A stretch of DNA of 64,000 bases from Streptomyces sp. Ag109_O5-10 (GCF_900105755.1 NZ_FNTQ01000001.1:3968001-4032000); one strand, 5' to 3'. Positions 33,052 through 42,571 are shown, numbered from the stretch's first letter. The notes: generated from the letters alone by a model not told the origin. Numbers and translations are program-made.

Positions 33052-34146
33052 TCAGACGCCCGCGTAGGAGTGCTTGCCGGTGACGAAGATGTTGACGCCG
33101 TAGTAGTTGAAGAGCCAGCAGCCGAAGGCGATCATCGCCAGGTAGGCGGCCTTGCGGCCCTTCCAGCCGGCGGTGGCGCGGGCGTGCAGGTAGCAGGCGT
33201 AGGCGACCCAGGTGATGAAGGACCAGGTCTCCTTGGGGTCCCAGTTCCAGTACCGGCCCCAGGCGCTGCCGGCCCAGATCGCGCCCGCGATGATCGTGAA
33301 GGTCCACAGCGGGAAGACCGCCGCGTTGACGCGGTAGGCGAACTTGTCGAGGGACGCTGAGGCGGGCAGGCGCTCCAGGACCGAGGTGGCGAAGCTGCCG
33401 GGCTTGCCGCCGTTCTCCAGCTTGCTCTCGTAGGCGTCCTTGAAGAGGTAGAGGATCGTGGCCACCGCGCCGACGTAGAAGACCGCGCCGCAGAAGATCG
33501 CCGTCGAGACGTGGATGTACAGCCAGTACGAGTGCAGGGCCGGGACCAGCGGCTCGCTCGCCGTGTAGAGGACGGTGACCGCGAGGCCGAGGTCGAGCAG
33601 GACCGTGGTGATCAGGAAGAGGCCGAGCCAGCGCACGTTCTTCTTCAGGGCGAGGAGCGTCAGGTAGACGGCGACCGCGACCGTGGAGAACGTGATGTTG
33701 AACTCGTACATGTTGCCCCACGGCGCCCGCTGCACGGAGGCCGCGCGGGTGGCCACGCCCGCCAGCTCCACGAGGAAGGCGAGGACCGTGAGGGAGATCG
33801 CGATCCGGCCGTAGAGGTCGCCCTGCTCGTCGCCGCCGTGCGCGCCGGGCCCGTCCGGCACGTCCCGCGAGCCCGCCGAGGAGCGGACCACGACCTGCGG
33901 GCGCTCCAGCACGGCGGTGCCGCCAGCCTTCTTGACCGTCACGGCGGGCGCCTTCTTCGCCGCCGCGTCGGTGGTGAGCGCGTTGGCGGTGCGCGCGACC
34001 CGGCTGCGGCTGCCGAGCAGCCACTCGAAGATGTAGGCGAAGAAGGCCAGCGTGTAGACGGCCATCGAGGAGTAGATGAGCGTGTTGCTCATGCTCGCGA
34101 GATGCTCGTTGGTCGCGGCGAGCGTGGTCACGGCTGGGGAAGTCAT
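33052..34146 (-). CDS. ccsB: Cytochrome c biogenesis protein CcsB (ResC/CcsA type)
   Basis: A 364-residue polytopic membrane protein. It handles heme and, with ResB, forms the system II cytochrome c synthase. The tryptophan-rich heme-handling motif reads WAGSAWGRYWNWDPKETW, and conserved His residues are in HSYWLYIHVSTA. The charged Ala/Lys-rich insert near residues 60-110 is variable. The start overlaps the resB stop (ATGA). Confidence 0.95.
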   Translation of the reverse strand: MTSPAVTTLAATNEHLASMSNTLIYSSMAVYTLAFFAYIFEWLLGSRSRVARTANALTTDAAAKKAPAVTVKKAGGTAVLERPQVVVRSSAGSRDVPDGPGAHGGDEQGDLYGRIAISLTVLAFLVELAGVATRAASVQRAPWGNMYEFNITFSTVAVAVYLTLLALKKNVRWLGLFLITTVLLDLGLAVTVLYTASEPLVPALHSYWLYIHVSTAIFCGAVFYVGAVATILYLFKDAYESKLENGGKPGSFATSVLERLPASASLDKFAYRVNAAVFPLWTFTIIAGAIWAGSAWGRYWNWDPKETWSFITWVAYACYLHARATAGWKGRKAAYLAMIAFGCWLFNYYGVNIFVTGKHSYAGV

Positions 34147-35858
34147 CGCTTCTCAGGCCCTTCGGCAGGTACGACTTCGGGGTTGGGGGATGTGACGGGT
34201 TCGTCGTCTTGGGCGTCGGGGGCCCCCGGCGCCTGGTCGTAGAGGATGCCCGCGAGGTCGCCCAGTTCCTCCGGCACCTTCGCGGACTCGCTGCGGCCCA
34301 GCCCGGCCATCTCCACCACGGTGACGCCGTCGGGACCCTGCACCGCGCGCACCCACACGCGGCGGCGCTGGATGAACAGCGAGGCGGCCAGGCCGAAGAT
34401 CGCGGCGAGCGCGCCGCCCAGCGCCCAGCCGCTGCCGGGCTCCTGGACGATCTCGAAGCCGGCCCATTCCTTGACGTCCTTCTCGAACGTCACGGACCCG
34501 GCGCCGTTCGGCAGCTGCATGGTCTGGCCGGGCTTCAGGTTGTCCCGGAACTGCGCGCCCCTGGAGTCCTTGAACTCCTTCATGTGCGTCTTGTCGAGCT
34601 GGTACACGCTCTGCGGGATGCCCGCGTTGACGCCCAGGTCGCCGTGGTACGGCGTCAGGTTGAGCACCGGGTTGTCGAGCGCCGGGAAGCTGGAGAGCAC
34701 CGAGGAACCGCCGCCGTAGGTCGGCAGGAAGAACAGCGAGATGCCGAGCTGCTCGCTGACGCCCTTGGCGTCCTGGTAGCCGTCCATCACCTTCACCACG
34801 CCCTGGGAGGTGACGTTGCTGTCGAGCGGGAGCAGCGGGACGGCGTCGCGGTAGACGACCTTGCCCTTGCTGTCGCGGACCGTGATGACGGGCGCGTAGC
34901 CGTGGCTGACGAGGTAGACCTTGGCGTCGTCGATGTGCAGCGGCTCGTTCACCTTGACGGTGGTCCGCTTCGACTTGCCGTAGGCGCCCACGCTGTAGTC
35001 GACGTCCGCGGCGAAGGAGACCGCCGTGCCCTTGCTGGGGCCGCTGGTCTGGTAGGTGGCGTGGAAGTTCTTCAGGTCGAAGCTGAACGGCACCAGGTCG
35101 TCGGTGCTGAACATGGAGCCGGACTTGAAGTCGTCGTACTGGAGGATCGAGTTGGCGAACCCGTCGCCTTCGACGACCAGTTTGGTGCCGTCCGACTTGT
35201 ACATCTGGCCGGAGGCGAAGGCGATCAGCAGCACGATCAGCGCGACGTGGAAGACCAGGTTGCCGAACTCACGGACGTAGCCCTTCTCGGCGGCGACCGC
35301 GTCCCCGGCGAGGTGCGACCGGAAGCGCCGCTTCTTCAGCAGCTTCAGCGCCGCCTCGCGGACCTCCTCCGGCTCGGCCGTGGTCCGCCAGGTCGTGTAC
35401 GCCGGGAGCCGGTCCAGCCGCTTGGGGGCGCCCGGCGGACGGCCGCGCAGCTGGCCCACGAACTGCCAGGCGCGCGGGATGATGCAGCCGACGAGCGAGA
35501 CGAACAGCAGGATGTAGATCGCCGAGAACCACACCGAGCTGTAGACGTGGAACAGGCCGAGCTTGTCGTAGACCGGTGCGAGCGTCTTGTGGGACTTCTG
35601 GAAGTCGGCGACCTTGTTGATGTCGGCGCCGGACTGCGGGATCAGCGAGCCGGGGATCGCGCCCAGCGACAGCAGCAGGAGCAGCAGCAGCGCGACCCGC
35701 ATCGAGGTGAGCTGCCGCCAGAACCAGCGGGCCCAGCCGAGCACACCGAGGCCGGGGGCGATCGGCGGCTCCTCGACGGGGGCGGTGGAGAGCTGGGAGC
35801 CCGCCTCGCCGAGGTCCCGCTGGTCCTGCTCGCTGTTGTCGGTTTCGGTCTTGCTCAT
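34143..35858 (-). CDS. resB: Cytochrome c biogenesis protein ResB
   Basis: A 571-residue protein with three membrane helices near the N-terminus (e.g. WRQLTSMRVALLLLLLLSLG), a large extracytoplasmic domain (about 220-480) and a fourth helix near the end. It chaperones apocytochrome and pairs with CcsB. It is third in the resA-ccdA-resB-ccsB operon, 3 bp after ccdA. The cytoplasmic tail is acidic. Confidence 0.95.
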   Translation of the reverse strand: MSKTETDNSEQDQRDLGEAGSQLSTAPVEEPPIAPGLGVLGWARWFWRQLTSMRVALLLLLLLSLGAIPGSLIPQSGADINKVADFQKSHKTLAPVYDKLGLFHVYSSVWFSAIYILLFVSLVGCIIPRAWQFVGQLRGRPPGAPKRLDRLPAYTTWRTTAEPEEVREAALKLLKKRRFRSHLAGDAVAAEKGYVREFGNLVFHVALIVLLIAFASGQMYKSDGTKLVVEGDGFANSILQYDDFKSGSMFSTDDLVPFSFDLKNFHATYQTSGPSKGTAVSFAADVDYSVGAYGKSKRTTVKVNEPLHIDDAKVYLVSHGYAPVITVRDSKGKVVYRDAVPLLPLDSNVTSQGVVKVMDGYQDAKGVSEQLGISLFFLPTYGGGSSVLSSFPALDNPVLNLTPYHGDLGVNAGIPQSVYQLDKTHMKEFKDSRGAQFRDNLKPGQTMQLPNGAGSVTFEKDVKEWAGFEIVQEPGSGWALGGALAAIFGLAASLFIQRRRVWVRAVQGPDGVTVVEMAGLGRSESAKVPEELGDLAGILYDQAPGAPDAQDDEPVTSPNPEVVPAEGPEKR

Positions 35859-35861
35859 CGA

Positions 35862-36635
35862 TCAGATCCCCACAGTGAAGCCGTCGGACCAGCCCTGCAT
35901 CTCCTGCACGAGGCTGTCCCAGGCCCCGGTCAGCAACAGCACACCGGTCACGATCATCATCGTGCCGCCGATGCGCATCACCCAGACATAGTGGCGCTTG
36001 ACCCAGCCGAAGGCGCCGAGCGCCTTGCGGAAGGCGACCGCGGTGAGCACGAAGGGGACACCGAGGCCGAGACAGTAGGCGACGGTCAGTATGGCGCCGC
36101 GGCCGGCGCTGCCCTGCTGGGAGGACAGGACGATCACGGAGGAGAGCGTCGGGCCGATGCACGGCGTCCAGCCGATCCCGAACAGTGCGCCGAGTACCGG
36201 TGCCCCTATCAACCCGGCCACCGGCCGCTTGTGGAAGCGGAACTCGCGCTGGGTGAACCAGGGCATCAGGCCCATGAAGAAGACACCCATGGCGATCATC
36301 AGCACACCGAGCACCTTGCTCAGCCCGCTGGAGTGCTCCAGGAGTGTGGAACCGAAGTAGCCGAAAAGCGCACCGCCCGACACGAAGACGGCGGTGAAAC
36401 CGAGCACGAACAGCGCGGCGCCCGTGGCCATCCGGCCACGCCGGGCGTCGGCGAGGTCGCTACCGGCGACCCCGGTGACGTACGAGAGGTAGCCGGGCAC
36501 GAGGGGCAGCACGCACGGAGAGAAGAAGGACACGAGTCCGCCGAGCAGCGCGATCGGCAGGGCGACCAGCAGGGCGCCGTTGAGGACGGTCTCGTTCCGG
36601 CCGGTCTCCGCCGCGACCGTGAGGAGTGCGCTCAC
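35862..36635 (-). CDS. ccdA: Thiol-disulfide interchange membrane protein CcdA
   Basis: A 257-residue, six-helix membrane protein that carries electrons from cytoplasmic thioredoxin to ResA. The redox Cys pair is visible in VSFFSPCVLPLVPGYLS and GIGWTPCIGPTLSS. It starts one base beyond the resA stop, so the operon is tightly coupled. Confidence 0.95.
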   Translation of the reverse strand: MSALLTVAAETGRNETVLNGALLVALPIALLGGLVSFFSPCVLPLVPGYLSYVTGVAGSDLADARRGRMATGAALFVLGFTAVFVSGGALFGYFGSTLLEHSSGLSKVLGVLMIAMGVFFMGLMPWFTQREFRFHKRPVAGLIGAPVLGALFGIGWTPCIGPTLSSVIVLSSQQGSAGRGAILTVAYCLGLGVPFVLTAVAFRKALGAFGWVKRHYVWVMRIGGTMMIVTGVLLLTGAWDSLVQEMQGWSDGFTVGI

Positions 36636-36636
36636 G

Positions 36637-37227
36637 TCACTTCTCCGCGACGACAGGCTTGATCATCTTCAGCAGGTTCTCCTCGCTGAGCGCCGCCAGA
36701 GAGCGCGCCGCGATCTTCCCCTGCCGGTCGAGTACCAGGGTGGAGGGGATCGCCTGCGGGTTGAGCGTGCCCTTCTTGAAGCGGAGCATCAGCTTGCCCG
36801 TCGGGTCGTACAGGCTCGGGTAGTCGATGCCGTTCTGCTTCTCGAAGGCGACCGCGGAACCGGTGCTGGTGTCACGGGTGTTGATGCCGACGAACTGGAC
36901 GCCCTTGCTCGCGTACTCCTTGGCCACGGCGGCGAAGTTGGGCGCCTCGGCCCGGCAGGGGCTGCACCACGAGCCCCAGACGTTGATGACGACGACCTTG
37001 CCCTTGTAGTCCGCGACGTCCAGGGCGCTGCCGTCGATGGTCTTGCCGGACAGGTCGGGGGCCGCCGCGCGGTGGCCCTCCGCAACCGTGTCGATGCCGT
37101 CCTTGCCGGTGACGAAGTTGGTGTTGCCGCCTCCGCCGGAGGTGCCGCCGTTGCCGCACGCGGACAGGGTCAGGGCCGCCGCGGCGGCCATGGCGCCAAG
37201 CAGGACGGCGCGGCTACGGGTACTCAT
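36637..37227 (-). CDS. resA: ResA-like thiol-disulfide oxidoreductase lipoprotein
   Basis: A 196-residue lipoprotein: signal peptide with lipobox LSAC (Cys about 24) and a thioredoxin fold with VWGSWCSPCRAEAPNF. It keeps the CxxCH cysteines of apocytochrome c reduced for heme attachment. First gene of the operon resA-ccdA-resB-ccsB. The deacetylase gene ends 68 bp upstream on the same strand. Confidence 0.95.
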   Translation of the reverse strand: MSTRSRAVLLGAMAAAAALTLSACGNGGTSGGGGNTNFVTGKDGIDTVAEGHRAAAPDLSGKTIDGSALDVADYKGKVVVINVWGSWCSPCRAEAPNFAAVAKEYASKGVQFVGINTRDTSTGSAVAFEKQNGIDYPSLYDPTGKLMLRFKKGTLNPQAIPSTLVLDRQGKIAARSLAALSEENLLKMIKPVVAEK

Positions 37228-37294
37228 GTGAAAAGTTTCGCATGCCCGTTCTGGGGATCTTGCGCACCCCCCTCCGTCCGGGATGCGCCCGTTT

Positions 37295-38560
37295 TCAGGC
37301 CGCCGCGCCCTGCTTCAGGAAGGTCTTCCAGCCCCCCGCCGGCCGCTGCCCCACGTCCAGCGTGCGCAGCTTCGCCAGGACCTCCGGCTTCTGTACGTCG
37401 ATCCAGTCCACGAACTGCCGGAAGGAGACCATCCGGACGTCGGCGCCCTTCTCCTTCTCCCGGGCGATGTGCTTGAAGGCCTGCTCGACGGCGTCCATGT
37501 AGATGCCGCCGTTCCACTGCTCGAAGTGGTTGCCTATGAAGAACGGCGCCCTGTTTGTCGTGTACGCCCGCTGGAATCCCGATATGTACGCCTGGGCCGA
37601 CTGGGTCCGCCAGCCCGGGTAGTTGTAGGCGGGCGCCTTGGTCGAGTTGACCGACTGGTTGGCGAGCATGTTGTAGTCCATGGAGAGGACCTCGAAGGAG
37701 CGGCCCGGGAACGGTATCTGCTGCAACGGCAGGTCCCAGATGCCCAGCTTCTTCTCCGGCCAGACCTGGCGGCCGCCGGGCGAGGAGGCGTCGTAGCGCC
37801 AGCCGAGCTCGCGGGCGGTGGGCAGCAGGTTGTTCTGGCCGAGCAGGCAGGGGGTACGGCCGCCGACCAGTTCCTTGTCGTAGTCGAAGGGGAGCGGGGG
37901 CAGGTCGGTCCAGCCGGAGTTGGTCCGCCACCCCTTCACGAACGCCTTGGCCTGGTCTATCTCGCTGCGCCACTGTTTGGGCGTCCAGTTGCCGACGGTG
38001 CCGTAGCCGCCGCAGAAGTGGCCGTTGAAGTGGGTGCCCACCTCGTGCCCTTCGAGCCAGGCCCGGCGGACGTTGGCGAGCGTCGCCTTGATGTGCTCGT
38101 CGGTGAGGTAGCCGATGTCGGAGGCGCCGCGGGGGTTGTTCGGGGGGTCGTAGAGCCGCTTCTTCGACTCGGGGAGCAGGTACAGCCCCGAGAGGAAGAA
38201 GGTCATCGACGCGCCGTGCTCCTTGGCCAGGTCCAGGAAGCGCGGGAAGAGGCCGGTGCCGACCTCGCCGGCGCCGTCCCAGGAGAAGATCACGAACTGC
38301 GGCGGGGTCTGGCCGGGCTCCAGCGGCTCGGGGGCGGCGGGCTGGTGGGGCTGCTTGCCGCTGTCGGCGGTGGAGCCGTCGCCGAGGGGGCGGGCACTCG
38401 GCGTCTTCGAGGGCTTCTTCGACGGCTCCTTGGTGGAACCGGCGGCATGGGTCGAGCCGTCCGAACCGGTGAGTGTGCCGCAGCCGGTGAGGCCGAGCGC
38501 GAGTCCGGCCGTGGCACCCGCGCCGGCGCCGAGCATTCCCCTTCGGGTGAAGGTCCGCAT
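37295..38560 (-). CDS. Exported polysaccharide deacetylase-like lipoprotein
   Basis: A 421-residue exported protein. The N-terminus combines a twin-arginine-like start (TRRGMLGAGAG) with a lipobox LTGC, then a Ser/Lys/Pro-rich linker. The NodB-type catalytic region has Asp in FSWDGAG and the metal-binding H-x3-H in HEVGTHFNGHF. It probably removes acyl groups from a cell-wall or surface polysaccharide. ATG at 38560 has GGGGAA upstream; an in-frame GTG at 38578 is less likely. The divergent-style promoter is unusually AT-rich and holds a perfect inverted repeat. Confidence 0.85.
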   Translation of the reverse strand: MRTFTRRGMLGAGAGATAGLALGLTGCGTLTGSDGSTHAAGSTKEPSKKPSKTPSARPLGDGSTADSGKQPHQPAAPEPLEPGQTPPQFVIFSWDGAGEVGTGLFPRFLDLAKEHGASMTFFLSGLYLLPESKKRLYDPPNNPRGASDIGYLTDEHIKATLANVRRAWLEGHEVGTHFNGHFCGGYGTVGNWTPKQWRSEIDQAKAFVKGWRTNSGWTDLPPLPFDYDKELVGGRTPCLLGQNNLLPTARELGWRYDASSPGGRQVWPEKKLGIWDLPLQQIPFPGRSFEVLSMDYNMLANQSVNSTKAPAYNYPGWRTQSAQAYISGFQRAYTTNRAPFFIGNHFEQWNGGIYMDAVEQAFKHIAREKEKGADVRMVSFRQFVDWIDVQKPEVLAKLRTLDVGQRPAGGWKTFLKQGAAA

Positions 38561-38621
38561 GGTTCCCCGATTCGTCACGTCCTCTGGTGGTCACCCACTC
38601 AGAGGGCGGGACGAACAGGGT

Positions 38622-38645
38622 GGTTCCAGAAGGAACCATATATTT
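38622..38645 (-). promoter_or_regulatory. Promoter with inverted repeat for the deacetylase gene
   Basis: Read on the minus strand, an AATATAT -10-like element is followed directly by GGTTCC-N4-GGAACC (38622-38637). A repressor bound there would cover the transcription start. The AT-rich block is exceptional for this window. Confidence 0.5.
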
Positions 38646-38715
38646 TCAGACTAATCTCATGAAGCCGGTTCAGGCCTGTCCAAGCCGGTTCAAGACGGCT
38701 TGAGCGGCAGGGAGT

Positions 38716-39435
38716 TCACGCCCCGAAGGCCTTGTCCTTCCCCTTCACCGGCTTGGCGCCGGCGCGGAGGTGGGCCGGGACGAGGTCGATGGCGGGCTCG
38801 GAGTAGCCGACGGAAACGATCCTGTCACCCTCGTATGTGAAAGTCGTCAGGGAGGCGAGGGTGCACTGCCGCTTGCGCGGGTCGTGCCAGAGCCGGCGGT
38901 TCTCGACGTACGACCGCAGGATCCAGATCGGCAGCTGATGGCTGACCAGCACCGCCTCTTGCCCGCGCGCGCGGTCCTTGGCCGTGTCCAGCGCGCCCTT
39001 CATCCGTACGACCTGGTCGACGTACGGCTCGCCCCAGGACGGCCGGAACGGGTTGACGAGGTACTTCCAGTTGGCGGGCTTCTTCAGCGCCCCGTCGCCG
39101 ACGCCGAAGGTCTTGCCCTGGAAGATGTTCTCGGCCTCGATCAGCCGCTCGTCGGTGGCGAGGTCGAGCCCGTGCGCCTTGGCGATCGGGGTCGCGGTCT
39201 CCTGCGCCCGCTCCAGCGGCGAGGCGACGACGTACGTCACGTCCCGCGACGCGAGGGACTCGGCGACCCGGTCGGCCATCTGCCGCCCGAGCTCGGAGAG
39301 GTGGTAGCCGGGCAGTCTCCCGTACAGCACCCCGTCCGGGTTGGCCACCTCCCCGTGCCGCATCACGTGCACGACGGTGATGTCCCGCCGCCCGCCCAGC
39401 TCGTTCTTCTCACTCATCTCACTCTGCTCGCTCAT
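38716..39435 (-). CDS. Histidine phosphatase (phosphoglycerate mutase-like)
   Basis: A 239-residue member of the histidine phosphatase superfamily. The phospho-acceptor motif MRHGEVANPDG is near residue 25, and the second catalytic His is in AVLVSHQLPIWIL. The substrate is not known. Translation is coupled to hemL by an ATGA overlap. In streptomycetes this gene habitually follows hemL (from memory). Confidence 0.92.
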   Translation of the reverse strand: MSEQSEMSEKNELGGRRDITVVHVMRHGEVANPDGVLYGRLPGYHLSELGRQMADRVAESLASRDVTYVVASPLERAQETATPIAKAHGLDLATDERLIEAENIFQGKTFGVGDGALKKPANWKYLVNPFRPSWGEPYVDQVVRMKGALDTAKDRARGQEAVLVSHQLPIWILRSYVENRRLWHDPRKRQCTLASLTTFTYEGDRIVSVGYSEPAIDLVPAHLRAGAKPVKGKDKAFGA

Positions 39436-40760
39436 GCTGCCGTGGCCTCCGCGGCCGCTCGGGCCGCCGCCGGGAGGGCGTCGGCGATCTTCTGGACGGC
39501 CCGCTCGTCGTGGGCCGTGGAGACGAACCAGGACTCGAAGGACGACGGCGGCAGGTAGACGCCGTCGGAGAGGAGGGAGTGGAAGAAGGCGGTGAACCGG
39601 AAGGACTCCTGGCCCCGCGCGTCCTCGTAGTTGCGCACCGGACGGTTGGTGAAGAAGACGGAGAACATGTTGGAGGCGGTCTGCACCTGGTGCGCGACGC
39701 CCTCCTTGTTCAGCGCCTCGCGGACGAGCCCCTGGATCTGCTCCGACACGGCGTTGACCTTGTCGTACGCCGCGTCGTCGAGGAGCCGCAGCTGGGCGAG
39801 GCCGGCGGCGGTGGCGACGGGGTTCCCGGAGAGGGTGCCGGCCTGGTAGACGGGCCCGGCCGGGGCGAGGTGCGCCATGACGTCCGCGCGCCCGCCGAAG
39901 GCGGCGGCCGGGAAGCCGCCCCCCATGACCTTCCCGAAGGTCATCAGGTCGGGTACGACGCCGTCGATCCCGAACCACCCGGCCCGGCTGGTCCGGAACC
40001 CGGTCATGACCTCGTCGGAGATGTACAGGGCGCCGTTCCTGGCGCAGGTGTCCTTGAGCCCCTGGTTGAACCCGGGCAGTGGCGGCACGACGCCCATGTT
40101 GCCCGGCGACGCCTCGGTGATCACACAGGCGATCTCCCCGGGGTGCCGGTGGAAGGCCTCCTGCACCGCCTCCAGGTCGTTGTACGGGAGCACGATCGTG
40201 TCGCCGGCCTGGGCACCGGTGACACCGGGGGTGTCGGGCAGCGCGAAGGTGGCGACGCCGGACCCGGCGGCGGCCAGCAGGCTGTCGACGTGACCGTGGT
40301 AACACCCGGCGAACTTGATCACCTTGGTGCGCCGGGTGAACCCGCGGGCGAGCCGGATGGCGGACATGGTCGCCTCGGTCCCGCTGCTGACCAGCCGGAC
40401 CTGCTGCAGGGGCTCGATCCGCGCGACCATCTCCTCCGCGAGGGCGACCTCGCCCTCACCCGGGGTACCGAACGAGGTACCCCGGGAGACGGCTTCCTGG
40501 ACGGCTGCGATGACCTCGGGGTGCGCGTGCCCGAGGATCATGGGCCCCCACGAGCAGACGAGGTCGACGTACTCGCGCCCGTCGGCGTCCGTCAGGTAGG
40601 CCCCCTTGCCGGAGACCATGAACCGGGGGGTGCCGCCGACGGCGCGGAAGGCGCGCACCGGGGAGTTCACGCCGCCGGGCGTGACGGCGGAGGCGCGGTC
40701 GAAGAGCGCCTGTGAGACGGGCGCGTCGTAGGGATAGGGCGTTTCGCTCTGGGCACTCAT
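39432..40760 (-). CDS. hemL: Glutamate-1-semialdehyde 2,1-aminomutase HemL
   Basis: Makes 5-aminolevulinate from glutamate-1-semialdehyde in the C5 heme pathway. The 442-residue PLP enzyme has the Schiff-base Lys in LMTFGKVMGGGFPAAAF, with VNSPVRAFRAVGG near the start and SGTEATMSAIRLARGFTRR. Heme supply fits the neighbouring cytochrome c maturation operon. ATG at 40760 gives MSAQSETPYPYDAP; the frame runs upstream but without similarity. Confidence 0.96.
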   Translation of the reverse strand: MSAQSETPYPYDAPVSQALFDRASAVTPGGVNSPVRAFRAVGGTPRFMVSGKGAYLTDADGREYVDLVCSWGPMILGHAHPEVIAAVQEAVSRGTSFGTPGEGEVALAEEMVARIEPLQQVRLVSSGTEATMSAIRLARGFTRRTKVIKFAGCYHGHVDSLLAAAGSGVATFALPDTPGVTGAQAGDTIVLPYNDLEAVQEAFHRHPGEIACVITEASPGNMGVVPPLPGFNQGLKDTCARNGALYISDEVMTGFRTSRAGWFGIDGVVPDLMTFGKVMGGGFPAAAFGGRADVMAHLAPAGPVYQAGTLSGNPVATAAGLAQLRLLDDAAYDKVNAVSEQIQGLVREALNKEGVAHQVQTASNMFSVFFTNRPVRNYEDARGQESFRFTAFFHSLLSDGVYLPPSSFESWFVSTAHDERAVQKIADALPAAARAAAEATAA

Positions 40761-41062
40761 GACGTGCGGCTTCTCCGACTTCTCGGACTCCGGATGCTGG
40801 GTGACCTCCTCAGGGTAGGCCGAGCGCGGCGGTCTCCTCGCAGCGGAGGACGGTGGTCCCCGCACAGGGCCCGGGGCATCTGCGAGACTGTGATCCGATA
40901 CACCCAGCTCATCCGGTACGCAGACGACCGGAGGCTGTAAAGATCCTGCGGACTGGTGTTTCGACGCACGTTTCGGCGGGCGGCCGTGGGGGAGGTCACT
41001 GACACGATGATCGGGTTGCGCGGCGGGGGCCACGCGTCCTAGAAAAGCAGTCGGGTGGAGAT

Positions 41063-41746
41063 ATGCATCGCGGTGGCGGACTGGGCGAGGGGACCGATGA
41101 CCTGGGTCCTCGACGCGCCCAACGGGGAAGGCACCGGCGCGACGCGGAGGAATCGGCGGAAGCAGCACGTCAGGAACAGGGCGTACCGGGTGAGTCGGAG
41201 CGGCGCGACCGACGTATCGATCAGCGGGACCGCGATCGCAGGGATCGGGACCAGCGGAGCGAGCGGCGGATCGACCGTCTGCAGACCGGGAGCAGGAATG
41301 GTGGTCGGGTGGGGGTGACGTACAAATACTTCGGCGCACCGGACGGCGCGACCGCGGCCCGGGTCCCGATCTCGATGCGCCCCGAGGAACTCGGCGGCGA
41401 CGAGCTCGGCATGAACGGCATGTTCACGAAGATCAAGCCGGAGACCATGGCCGCGATGGTGCTGACGGGCATCGAAGGCGTGCCTCTGCACAAGGTGCCG
41501 CCGCTGGAGCTGGTGGTGCTGCACCCCGACTACGCGGTCGTGAAGCTCCCCATGACGGTGGTCGACCCTCTGCGCGGCATAGGCGAGGAAGCGGTCGGCG
41601 CGGCCGCCTTCATCTGGTCCACGGTCCCGGACCGGGGCGGCCCGCGGGACGCGTTCAACGTGTACCAGCTGCTGCACGAGTGGCAGGACTTCAGCCATCG
41701 GTTGCATGAGGCGGGGCATCAGCCGTACTGCCTGGTGTGGCCGTGA
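41063..41746 (+). CDS. Conserved actinobacterial protein of unknown function
   Basis: A 227-residue protein in the longest form. The part from about residue 85 (VTYKYFGAPDGATAARVPIS) to the end (HEWQDFSHRLHEAGHQPYCL) is well conserved in streptomycetes as I recall. The first 84 residues are dominated by Arg/Asp/Gln (DRDRRDRDQRSERRIDRLQ), and it is unclear whether they are translated. GTGGAG is only two bases before the ATG at 41063; the alternative is GTG at 41315. Its last 24 codons and terminator are duplicated at 47.5 kb. The 300 bp between hemL and this gene hold no gene. Confidence 0.7.
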   Translation: MHRGGGLGEGTDDLGPRRAQRGRHRRDAEESAEAARQEQGVPGESERRDRRIDQRDRDRRDRDQRSERRIDRLQTGSRNGGRVGVTYKYFGAPDGATAARVPISMRPEELGGDELGMNGMFTKIKPETMAAMVLTGIEGVPLHKVPPLELVVLHPDYAVVKLPMTVVDPLRGIGEEAVGAAAFIWSTVPDRGGPRDAFNVYQLLHEWQDFSHRLHEAGHQPYCLVWP

Positions 41747-41828
41747 GCTGGGGTTTCTCGCGGGGTGGGCGGGGTCTTCGGGCCTCGCCTTTTTGGTGGC
41801 GGAGGGGGCTGTCAGGCGGCCAGGGCAC
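41671..41828. repeat. Direct repeat copy 1: gene 3' end plus terminator
   Basis: This segment matches 47472-47631. The first 70 or so bases, which are coding, differ at one position. The terminator region is more diverged. The stem GGCGGGG/CCTCGCC with TTTTT at 41790 ends the host gene. Confidence 0.85.
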
Positions 41829-41881
41829 CTTGGCGCTCGGGGCACGGACGTTCCCTGGACGGGGGGCAGGCGCCAGGCGGA

Positions 41882-42571
41882 TCAGCTGCTGATGAGGCGG
41901 CTGTCGAAGCCGGCGCCCAGGAGGCGCTCGTAAGCGTCATACACATCCCCCGGTACGTCCTGCTCGACGGCGAAGCCGAGCTTCGGGTACTCGATCACCC
42001 GTTGCAGGTCACCGACGAGCATGTCGACGACGAGCTTCTCGTCGCCGATGGACTTGATGTAGTCGTCCAACTCCAGCGGCTCGGAGGCGCACACGACCTC
42101 AGCCTCGGGCCACAGCTTGCGGCAGGTCGCATACGAGCGGCGCTCCATGTAGGGCTTGGAGATCAGCAGCAGCGACTGCACTTCCACCCGGGCCTCGGCC
42201 AGCAGCTCACGGGAGAAGGTGATGTTCTGGCCGGTGTTTGCGGCCTTCGACTCCACGATGATCGCCTCGTCCGGCACCCCCAGGCTCAGCGCGTGCTCGC
42301 GGTAGTGGACGGCCTCGCCGCGCGGAAAGCGAGCGCGGGTGGTGGGGCTGTTGCCGCCGCTGAAGACCACGACCGGGAAAAGGCCAGCGCGATAAAGGTC
42401 GACCGCAGTGGTCGCGACCCCGAGGTCGTGGCTACCCAGGCCGATCGCCGCCGAGCAGGGCCGCTGCTCGTGGCCCATCTGGTGGTAGTTCCAGATCAGC
42501 GTCGCGTCGTGGAACTGCTCGTCGGTGATCTGGCGCTGCTCGTGCTCCGGCACCGGCACTCCCTGGCTCAT
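41882..42571 (-). CDS. YdcF/DUF218-family protein
   Basis: A 229-residue cytoplasmic protein of the DUF218 (YdcF/SanA/ElyC) superfamily. The core motifs are VVFSGGNSPTTRARFPRGEA and KAANTGQNITFSRELL, plus a final beta-strand region. Biochemistry of the soluble actinobacterial forms is unknown; YdcF binds SAM in E. coli. It overlaps the end of the TPR regulator remnant (ATGA) and lies inside the segment bounded by direct repeats. Confidence 0.85.
   Translation of the reverse strand: MSQGVPVPEHEQRQITDEQFHDATLIWNYHQMGHEQRPCSAAIGLGSHDLGVATTAVDLYRAGLFPVVVFSGGNSPTTRARFPRGEAVHYREHALSLGVPDEAIIVESKAANTGQNITFSRELLAEARVEVQSLLLISKPYMERRSYATCRKLWPEAEVVCASEPLELDDYIKSIGDEKLVVDMLVGDLQRVIEYPKLGFAVEQDVPGDVYDAYERLLGAGFDSRLISS

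Noticed and set aside
34209..36662. 817-codon plus-strand frame
   Set aside because: Antisense to resB and ccdA, which have clear family motifs. It is a GC-rich shadow frame.
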